Origin: Bacteroidota bacterium
Lineage (GTDB): Bacteria; Bacteroidota; Bacteroidia; Chitinophagales; Chitinophagaceae
Direction of reading: 5' to 3'
Assembly (NCBI GenBank): GCA_023386045.1
Contig: JAEWKK010000030.1
Span: 186,001-250,000 of the forward strand
Length of the DNA stretch: 64,000 nucleotides
The notes beneath the pieces were generated by a model that was not told the DNA's origin, did no database searches, and saw only the letters and a list, made by a program, of their open reading frames with translations. The position numbers were made by a program, and so were the translations under genes. Shown here in pieces: positions 59,181 to 64,000 of the stretch; the first letter of the stretch is position 1, and every line of letters begins with the position of its first letter.

Positions 59181-59209
59181 TTTGTGTTGATTGGTGGCTT
59201 TTAAATGAC

Positions 59210-59239
59210 GCGTCCCGCCATTGGCGGGACGCTTTCTTT
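59210..59239 (+). terminator. Terminator after the KGG gene
   Basis: GCGTCCCGCC (59210-59219) pairs with GGCGGGACGC (59223-59232) over a 3-nt loop, followed by TTTCTTT. Confidence 0.9.
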
Positions 59240-59243
59240 GAAC

Positions 59244-59468
59244 TTAAACATTATCAAAATCAGGATCTGCTTTTTGATCTTCATAAGTTTCCATCCTTTC
59301 ATGATCGACGGTAGTTCTCGTGAGGTGTTGATTGGCTTCATCAGTATCGCTACTGCTCGCCGTACTTACACCTGGCTGGGCGGCTGATTCATCTCTTAAA
59401 CCTGGATCATGATTTCTTCCTTCGTCTGCCGTCCTGTTTCTGCTGAATTGGTCTTTATTTTTTTCCAT
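59244..59468 (-). CDS. Small disordered hydrophilic protein, 74 residues
   Basis: MEKNKDQFSRNRTADEGRNH start, then DPGLRDESAAQPGVSTASSS and an acidic tail; no hydrophobic core, cysteine or motif. The composition suggests an intrinsically disordered protein. It converges on the KGG stress-protein gene across a terminator. Similar short proteins occur in related genomes as I recall. Function is unknown. Confidence 0.65.
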   Translation of the reverse strand: MEKNKDQFSRNRTADEGRNHDPGLRDESAAQPGVSTASSSDTDEANQHLTRTTVDHERMETYEDQKADPDFDNV

Positions 59469-59592
59469 AATCTTTTTTAAATCAGTCGGCGATCAACTAT
59501 GCCATAGAAATATTTATTAAAATGCCAAAACATAGTTTTAAGATGGTCTTTTTTCTTTTTCTTTGGGACTTGATCAATTTCAATACATGTTC

Positions 59593-60618
59593 ATGAAAAA
59601 CTTGCTCCTCCCTGCATTTGCATTCCTCTTATTTAGTTGTGGAAATTCATCCAAACCCGCTGAAGCTGCTGCTTCCAATGGAAGCGACACAACAGCTCCG
59701 GAAAAAAATATGGTAAAATCGGCCGCCACGCTTGATACCGCAAAGTATGATGAGCTGATGAAGCACCTTGCCAATGGAGATACAACAGGTAAATGGCCTG
59801 TAAAGCATGATTATCCATTGCCCGGAGCTTTGCTTCCATTCAACAGGATCGTTGCTTATTATGGCAATCTCTATTCAAATAAAATGGGAGCACTTGGCAA
59901 ATGGCCCAAAAAAGAAATGATTCCCAAACTGATGGCAGAAGTAGAGAAATGGAACCAGCTGGATACAGTGATCAAATCCATTCCTGCACTGCATTATATT
60001 GCTGTAACAGCGCAGGGTGCCGCAGGTAAGGATGGCAAATGGCGCTACCGCATGCCGCTGCACCAGATAGATACCATCATCAACTGGGCGAAGGAGATCA
60101 ACGCGCAGGTATTTATTGATGTGCAGGTAGGCCTCAGTGATGTTCAGTCAGAAGTTCCACAATTTGAAAAATATCTTTCCTTACCCAATGTGCATTTTGG
60201 TATCGACCCCGAATTTGCCATGAAAGCAAAAGGCAATGCGCGTCCTGGTAGCGTTATCGGATCACTGGATGCAGTGGACCTGAACTGGATCATTGATTAC
60301 CTGGCAGGAATTGTCAAAAAGAATAACCTGCCTCCCAAGATCTTTATGGTGCACCGCTTTACAAAGGGCATGGTGACCAATGCAAAAAATATTAAGCTGG
60401 TACCTGAAGTGCAGGTGATTATGGACATGGATGGATGGGGACCACCGGAACTGAAAAAAGGAACCTACAGGCACTGGATACAGAATGAACCAGTACAGTT
60501 CACCGGATTTAAATTATTCTATGTAAATGATACAGAGAAGTCGGGCCTCAAGGAACTGATGCCTTATAAAGATGTATTGAACCTGACACCTGTGCCTATT
60601 TATATCCAGTACCAATAA
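59593..60618 (+). CDS. Uncharacterised lipoprotein, possibly TIM-barrel
   Basis: 341 residues from the ATG at 59593. Lipoprotein signal FAFLLFSC (Cys 16), then an Asn/Ser/Ala linker. The core alternates strands and helices (HYIAVTAQG, AQVFIDVQVGLSDV, HFGIDPEFAM, KIFMVHRFT, VQVIMDMDGWG, GFKLFYVND), suggesting a TIM-like barrel with acidic residues at strand ends (IDPEFA, MDMDGWG), as in some glycoside hydrolases or phosphodiesterases. No family is recognised with confidence. It ends at a strong terminator. Confidence 0.75.
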   Translation: MKNLLLPAFAFLLFSCGNSSKPAEAAASNGSDTTAPEKNMVKSAATLDTAKYDELMKHLANGDTTGKWPVKHDYPLPGALLPFNRIVAYYGNLYSNKMGALGKWPKKEMIPKLMAEVEKWNQLDTVIKSIPALHYIAVTAQGAAGKDGKWRYRMPLHQIDTIINWAKEINAQVFIDVQVGLSDVQSEVPQFEKYLSLPNVHFGIDPEFAMKAKGNARPGSVIGSLDAVDLNWIIDYLAGIVKKNNLPPKIFMVHRFTKGMVTNAKNIKLVPEVQVIMDMDGWGPPELKKGTYRHWIQNEPVQFTGFKLFYVNDTEKSGLKELMPYKDVLNLTPVPIYIQYQ

Positions 60619-60636
60619 GGTAATTAATAATTTTTG

Positions 60637-60682
60637 AAGCTGCAGATGATGCCAGATGAATGCATGATCTGCAGCTTTTTTT
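60637..60682 (+). terminator. Terminator after the TIM-barrel-like lipoprotein gene
   Basis: AAGCTGCAGAT (60637-60647) pairs with ATCTGCAGCTT (60667-60677), with an inner GATGC/GCAT pairing and a following T run. Confidence 0.88.
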
Positions 60683-60699
60683 ATGGGAGTATTCCTAAA

Positions 60700-60808
60700 G
60701 TAAATGAAGGATCACTAAGTGCACGAAGGAATGCACAGAGGACACGAAGATGGAGGAAACCTAGTGCCCCTGGTGTTTACTTTGTTTCATTCGTGGTGCT
60801 AAAAAATG
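60700..60808. repeat. Degenerate ACGAAGG/CACGAAG-type intergenic words
   Basis: Loose copies such as TGCACGAAGGAATGCACAG and GACACGAAGATGGAGGAAAC, then GTTTACTTTGTTTCATTCGTGG. The ORF reading through it is not protein-like. It is probably another dispersed extragenic element, weakly supported. Confidence 0.3.
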
Positions 60809-61174
60809 TTAATGGCCCTGCATTCTCTGGTTGATGATAAAATAGGCCAGCGCGGCCAGGGCCAGTATCAGCACAATGGCAATGATCACCCATGGATCAA
60901 TGGAAAGTTCTTTTCTTTTCCTGGCCTTTTTTTTCTTTTCTGTTTTCTTTTTTAAATCGAGGTTCAGCTGTTCAACCAGGGCATTGATCTTTTTTTTATC
61001 GTTGAAGTCCTGTAGTCCTTCCAGTGCGTCGGCATCGAAATCATTATCCATCATTTGCTTTTCTACCTCATGTTGCTGTTGGGGTGTAAGCTTTCCCTGC
61101 AGATAGAGGAGAAGTGTTTCCTGGTCAATATCAGGATTCAGATTGGATAATATGTCTTTTAAATTCTCGTTCAT
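60809..61174 (-). CDS. Small membrane protein, putative anti-sigma factor
   Basis: 121 residues. The N-terminal cytosolic part (ILSNLNPDIDQETLLLYLQGKLTPQQQHEVEKQMMDNDFDADALEGLQDF) has the look of a Bacteroidota anti-sigma domain without zinc ligands. A run of lysines (KKKTEKKKKARKRK) precedes one membrane helix (about 93-114) and a short tail. It overlaps the end of the sigma-factor gene by 4 nt, so it should be co-translated and act on that sigma. It lacks a sensor domain outside the membrane. Confidence 0.75.
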   Translation of the reverse strand: MNENLKDILSNLNPDIDQETLLLYLQGKLTPQQQHEVEKQMMDNDFDADALEGLQDFNDKKKINALVEQLNLDLKKKTEKKKKARKRKELSIDPWVIIAIVLILALAALAYFIINQRMQGH

Positions 61175-61749
61175 TTCCTGCTTTCGCCTTTCATTTTTCT
61201 GTCAAGGATGATCCTTAGATTTCGCTTGCCATTTTGAATATAACTTTTTACCTGCATCATGCTGTAGCCTGTTATATTGCTGATCTCAGTATAGCTTTTC
61301 TTTTTCAGGTAAAACAAAATTACGCATTGCTTCTGCTCTTCTCCCAGTTCCTGAATGGCTTCTTCAAGTAATTCATAGGTTTTCTCATTCTCTGCTATTT
61401 CCTGTTTGTCGGTTTCCGGTGCTGCTACTGCATGTTTTTCCTGTAATTCCTTTACACCTTTTGCTCCCTTATTTCGCAGTCGCATCAGGCAATGATTCTT
61501 AGCCACCATGTATAGCCAGGACTTGAAATATTCGATCCTGTATTTGGAAACTTCTGTCAATACCTTAAGAAAGACCTGTTGCACACAATCCTTTGCTTCA
61601 GTTTCATCTTTCAGATACTTCATGCAAACACCCAGCAGCAGTAGCGTGTAGCGTTCGAGCAATATGCCGATCCATTCCTGGTTCTTATCACCATAATAAT
61701 ATCCCAGAAGTTCTGTGTCGGAGATATGGTCGTAGCGGTTGGACTTCAT
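61171..61749 (-). CDS. ECF-type RNA polymerase sigma factor
   Basis: 192 residues. Region 2: YTLLLLGVCMKYLKDETEAKDCVQQVFLKVLTEVSKYRIEYFKSWLYMVAKNHC. Region 4: LGEEQKQCVILFYLKKKSYTEISNITGYSMMQVKSYIQNGKRNLRI. It belongs to the ECF group and is followed by its probable membrane anti-sigma. It is divergent from the NlpC/P60 peptidase, with the palindrome TGCAAATTTGCA between them, so the peptidase gene or its own operon may be targets. Confidence 0.92.
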   Translation of the reverse strand: MKSNRYDHISDTELLGYYYGDKNQEWIGILLERYTLLLLGVCMKYLKDETEAKDCVQQVFLKVLTEVSKYRIEYFKSWLYMVAKNHCLMRLRNKGAKGVKELQEKHAVAAPETDKQEIAENEKTYELLEEAIQELGEEQKQCVILFYLKKKSYTEISNITGYSMMQVKSYIQNGKRNLRIILDRKMKGESRK

Positions 61750-61804
61750 TTACATTTGGTCTGGTCGATAGTTTTGTTTTCAGGGGCTGATATGATGCAA
61801 ACAG

Positions 61805-61816
61805 TGCAAATTTGCA
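61805..61816. promoter_or_regulatory. 12-bp palindrome TGCAAATTTGCA between divergent genes
   Basis: A perfect palindrome, 28 nt upstream of the NlpC/P60 ATG at 61844 and 56 nt from the sigma gene start; candidate operator. Confidence 0.4.
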
Positions 61817-61843
61817 TAATCAAATCAACTTCTTCAGGTTTTT

Positions 61844-62608
61844 ATGAAGTATGCTATATGTACGGTGCCGGCGGCCCCGGTTAGAAAAGAGGACAGCCAC
61901 AGGTCAGAGATGACCAACCAGTTATTGTTTGGAGAAACCATGACCATTCTTGAAGAAAAAGGAGAATGGTTTTTAGTAAGAGCGCTGTATGATAATTATG
62001 AAGGATGGCTCACGCATCACCTCGTTAGTTTTATAGATGAAGCACATGCGCTGGAAGAACACCAGTTTGTTGCCACCTCATTAATCAATCCTGTTACACT
62101 GCCCGACCAGTTGATCAACCTTCCTATGGGTTCTTTTCTAACAGGCTTTGATCCGGAAACCAGGCTGCTTTGGGATCATGATTATAAATACCATGGTACG
62201 TACAGAAATATTCACCAGCCACCAGGCCCCGACCTTTTACTTAAAACTGTTCATGCCTGGATCAATGCTCCCTATCTATGGGGAGGGAAAACACTGATGG
62301 GGGTGGACTGCAGTGGGTTTGTACAAACTGTTTACAAGGTTCTGGGTGTACACCTTTGGCGCGATGCCTATCAGCAGGCAACGATGGGTACAGCTGTTGA
62401 AGGTTTGCAGGAGGCGAAAGAAGGTGACCTTGCTTTTTTTCACAATGAAAATGGAAAGATCACTCACGTGGGCATCATATTAAATGATCGAAAGCTGATT
62501 CATGCTTCGGGTAAGGTTCGCATTGATAGCCTCGACAGCGAAGGAATCATTAACAGGGAAAATGGTAAAAGAACACACCAGCTCAACTCAATAAGAAGAG
62601 TACTCTGA
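61844..62608 (+). CDS. NlpC/P60 (C40) peptidase with SH3-like domain
   Basis: 254 residues with no clear signal peptide. The N-terminal bacterial-SH3-like part (CTVPAAPVRKEDSHRSEMTNQLLFGETMTILEEKGEWFLVR) precedes the catalytic domain: C156 (GVDCSGFVQTVYK), H208 (GKITHVGIIL) and H220 (LIHASGKVRID). The layout is like YkfC, a gamma-D-glutamyl-L-diamino acid endopeptidase that trims recycled peptidoglycan peptides. The lack of an export signal fits a recycling role in the cytosol. It is divergent from the sigma factor operon. Confidence 0.88.
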   Translation: MKYAICTVPAAPVRKEDSHRSEMTNQLLFGETMTILEEKGEWFLVRALYDNYEGWLTHHLVSFIDEAHALEEHQFVATSLINPVTLPDQLINLPMGSFLTGFDPETRLLWDHDYKYHGTYRNIHQPPGPDLLLKTVHAWINAPYLWGGKTLMGVDCSGFVQTVYKVLGVHLWRDAYQQATMGTAVEGLQEAKEGDLAFFHNENGKITHVGIILNDRKLIHASGKVRIDSLDSEGIINRENGKRTHQLNSIRRVL

Positions 62609-62632
62609 TTTTTGGTACAATAGAATGGAGAT

Positions 62633-63064
62633 TTAGTTAAACAGGTTTTTGATCCATTTGATGATCGCTGTATCCCATTCCAGCATTTTAATTGCGGTAT
62701 AAAAAAGCAGGACCGCAAAGATGCGTTTCACCGTAAGTTCCGGAAGTGAAACTGCCAGTTTACTGCCCAGCCATCCACCTACAACAAATGCAGCGGCCAT
62801 AATACCGATCACCCGGATATCGATGAATCCTTTGTTGTAATAGCTTACAACAGCAAGTATACCCACAGGTAACAAAAGTAAACCTAAAGAGGTGCCCTGT
62901 GCCTGGAGCTGGCTAAAGCCAAGAAAGAAAACAAGTGCAGGAACAACAATGATCCCGCCGCCAACTCCTACCAGTCCACTGAGCATGCCAGCAACCAGTC
63001 CGATGACAATAAGAATAAGAACGATCTGTATGGTCATTTGCTGAGGTTTATTTTGTATTCGCAT
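62633..63064 (-). CDS. TauE/SafE-family permease, half-length
   Basis: 143 residues, about half a typical TauE/SafE protein, with four hydrophobic helices; LVAGMLSGLVGVGGGIIVVPALVFFLGFSQLQAQGTSLGLLLLPVG is the family motif. Half-size members probably dimerise. It exports or imports sulfur-containing anions or related acids; the substrate is not readable. It is the last gene of a leftward run crcB-ppa-tauE, 2 nt after ppa. The start may be the internal ATG ten residues in. It is intact, not a truncation by frameshift. Confidence 0.82.
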   Translation of the reverse strand: MRIQNKPQQMTIQIVLILIVIGLVAGMLSGLVGVGGGIIVVPALVFFLGFSQLQAQGTSLGLLLLPVGILAVVSYYNKGFIDIRVIGIMAAAFVVGGWLGSKLAVSLPELTVKRIFAVLLFYTAIKMLEWDTAIIKWIKNLFN

Positions 63065-63066
63065 GG

Positions 63067-63612
63067 TCAGGCGAATTTTTCTTTATAATGCTGTATCGCT
63101 TCGTGAATGATAGAATAGGCGATTTCTGCTGACTGGAATTCTTCTATCTGCACCTGTTTGTTTTCAAGAACTTTATACTGCTCAAAATAATTCCGCAGTT
63201 CATTCAGAAAATGAGGAGGCATTTCTTCGATGGAAGAATAATGATTGACAGAAGGATCCTTACTCGCTACTGCAATGATCTTATCATCTTTTTCTCCTGA
63301 ATCTATCATTTGCATATTGCCGATCACTGTTGCCTGTACAAGACAGAGCGGCTGTATGGATTGAGAACATAGAACCAGGATGTCAAGGGGATCTCCATCT
63401 TCACCAAGAGTCTGTGGTATGAAACCATAATTCACAGGGTAATGAAAAGATGAATAGATCACACGGTCAAGCTTAAGCAATCCGGTTTCTTTATCTATTT
63501 CGTATTTGGTCCTGGATCCTTGCGGGATCTCTATCATGGCGTTCACCTTTCCCGGAATCTGGTCTCCATAAGAGGCTCCATGCCAGGGATGAAGTACATT
63601 GATTGTTTTCAT
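63067..63612 (-). CDS. ppa: Inorganic pyrophosphatase (soluble, family I)
   Basis: 181 residues. The signature DGDPLDILV with the metal-ligand aspartates, preceded by IEIPQGSRTKYEIDKETGLLKLDRVIYSSFHYPVNYGFIPQT, is typical of family I enzymes. It splits pyrophosphate to phosphate and is essential for biosynthesis. It starts 2 nt after the crcB stop, so the fluoride exporter and this fluoride-sensitive enzyme are in one operon. No membrane segment. Confidence 0.95.
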   Translation of the reverse strand: MKTINVLHPWHGASYGDQIPGKVNAMIEIPQGSRTKYEIDKETGLLKLDRVIYSSFHYPVNYGFIPQTLGEDGDPLDILVLCSQSIQPLCLVQATVIGNMQMIDSGEKDDKIIAVASKDPSVNHYSSIEEMPPHFLNELRNYFEQYKVLENKQVQIEEFQSAEIAYSIIHEAIQHYKEKFA

Positions 63613-63614
63613 TT

Positions 63615-63989
63615 TTAATTCATCATTTTAAAACCAATAATGGTTGCCAGCAATCCGGCAATAATGCTGCCACCGGTATAAATGGCGAAGCTGAGCCAGC
63701 GGCTTTCGGATATCATTTGTATGCTTTCCTGTGAAAAGGCTGAAAAAGTAGTGAAGCCTCCGCAAAATCCTGTTGCCAGCAGCAGTCTTTTCTGCTCGTC
63801 AAAACCTTTTAGTGTTAAACCCCAGAGCATGCCAATCAGAAGACATCCTGCAACATTCACCAGGAATGTTCCATAAGGATAGATGCCATTGACATTACGT
63901 TGAACCAGGTAGCGAAGGATACTTCCCAATCCTCCTCCCAATCCTACAAGCAAAAGGTTATTGAACATTTGTGGAATCGGTTTGACCAA
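63615..63989 (-). CDS. crcB: Fluoride channel CrcB/FluC
   Basis: 124 residues, four membrane helices. Family motifs are VGLGGGLGSILRYLVQ, YGTFLVNVAGCLLIGML and GFCGGFTTFSAFSQE, whose Asn and Phe residues line the fluoride path in dual-topology dimers. It exports fluoride from the cytosol. The start may be 63989 or the ATG at 63968. It is the first visible gene of a crcB-ppa-tauE operon. The upstream sequence, where a fluoride riboswitch would lie, is outside the window. Confidence 0.94.
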   Translation of the reverse strand: MVKPIPQMFNNLLLVGLGGGLGSILRYLVQRNVNGIYPYGTFLVNVAGCLLIGMLWGLTLKGFDEQKRLLLATGFCGGFTTFSAFSQESIQMISESRWLSFAIYTGGSIIAGLLATIIGFKMMN

Positions 63990-64000
63990 AAGTATATTTA

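Noticed and set aside
60634..60834. 66-codon ORF after the lipoprotein terminator
   Set aside because: It runs through the terminator stem and repeat-like sequence, and its product is not protein-like.
62633..63064. Truncated pseudogene of TauE/SafE
   Set aside because: The half-size form is intact with four helices and recurs as a normal length in this phylum.

Overview
The window reads as chromosome of a Bacteroidota bacterium, most likely of the Chitinophagaceae/Chitinophagales type. The evidence is a 2,391-residue SprA, the type IX secretion outer-membrane translocon, beside ruvA; futalosine-pathway menaquinone genes (mqnB, mqnD); several exact copies of the Bacteroidota -7 promoter box TAnnTTTG with no obvious Shine-Dalgarno sequences; many lipoproteins and outer-membrane barrels; and ECF sigma factors paired with small membrane anti-sigma-like proteins. 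All assignments come from reading the sequence. No database search was run.

Layout. Positions 1-6600 hold a cluster of NarL-type signalling genes: two copies of a module made of a multi-pass membrane protein and a histidine kinase with no sensor domain (one copy cut off by the window start, the other followed by its response regulator), plus two paralogous response regulators that share a 12-bp upstream palindrome. Positions 6.6-12.5 kb are housekeeping: a fold-IV aminotransferase, photolyase, mqnB/mqnD, a PTPS/QueD-like enzyme, folE and fabD. At 12,553-15,497 sits an intact IS1595-family element with 25-bp inverted ends and a perfect 8-bp target duplication (TTAATTTT). Besides its transposase it carries an HNH endonuclease and four small passenger ORFs. 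Positions 15.5-22 kb hold a small membrane protein, an acetyltransferase, a serine hydrolase, a trans-sulfuration enzyme, DinB, fabH and a four-helix-bundle gene. The ruvA-sprA pair fills 22-30 kb.

From 30 to 38 kb come a cysteine-cluster protein, an MBL hydrolase, an MFS exporter, a deoxynucleoside kinase, folK, sppA and an ABC-2 permease. From 38 to 47 kb come an ECF sigma factor with a TM plus barrel partner, a beta-propeller lipoprotein, queG and two DUF3857/transglutaminase paralogues (one apparently active, one lacking the cysteine). The rest holds a pseudo-serine hydrolase, clpB, lipoproteins, a SET-domain protein, a seven-repeat propeller lipoprotein, thioredoxin, a nucleoside deaminase, acylphosphatase, a KGG stress protein, a second sigma/anti-sigma pair, an NlpC/P60 peptidase, and a crcB-ppa-tauE operon running off the right edge.

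The most unusual non-coding signal is a set of short-period intergenic arrays (GGTGAGTGGTGAG, GGCAAACGGCAAAC, CTAAACCAT, AAGTTCAC, GTTCATAG, CAGATGAACAG, and GGGGC..GCCCC palindromes). Some occur as inverted pairs. One pair brackets the four-helix-bundle gene, and another bounds a 399-bp gene-free MITE-like block. No tRNA, rRNA or CRISPR array was seen.
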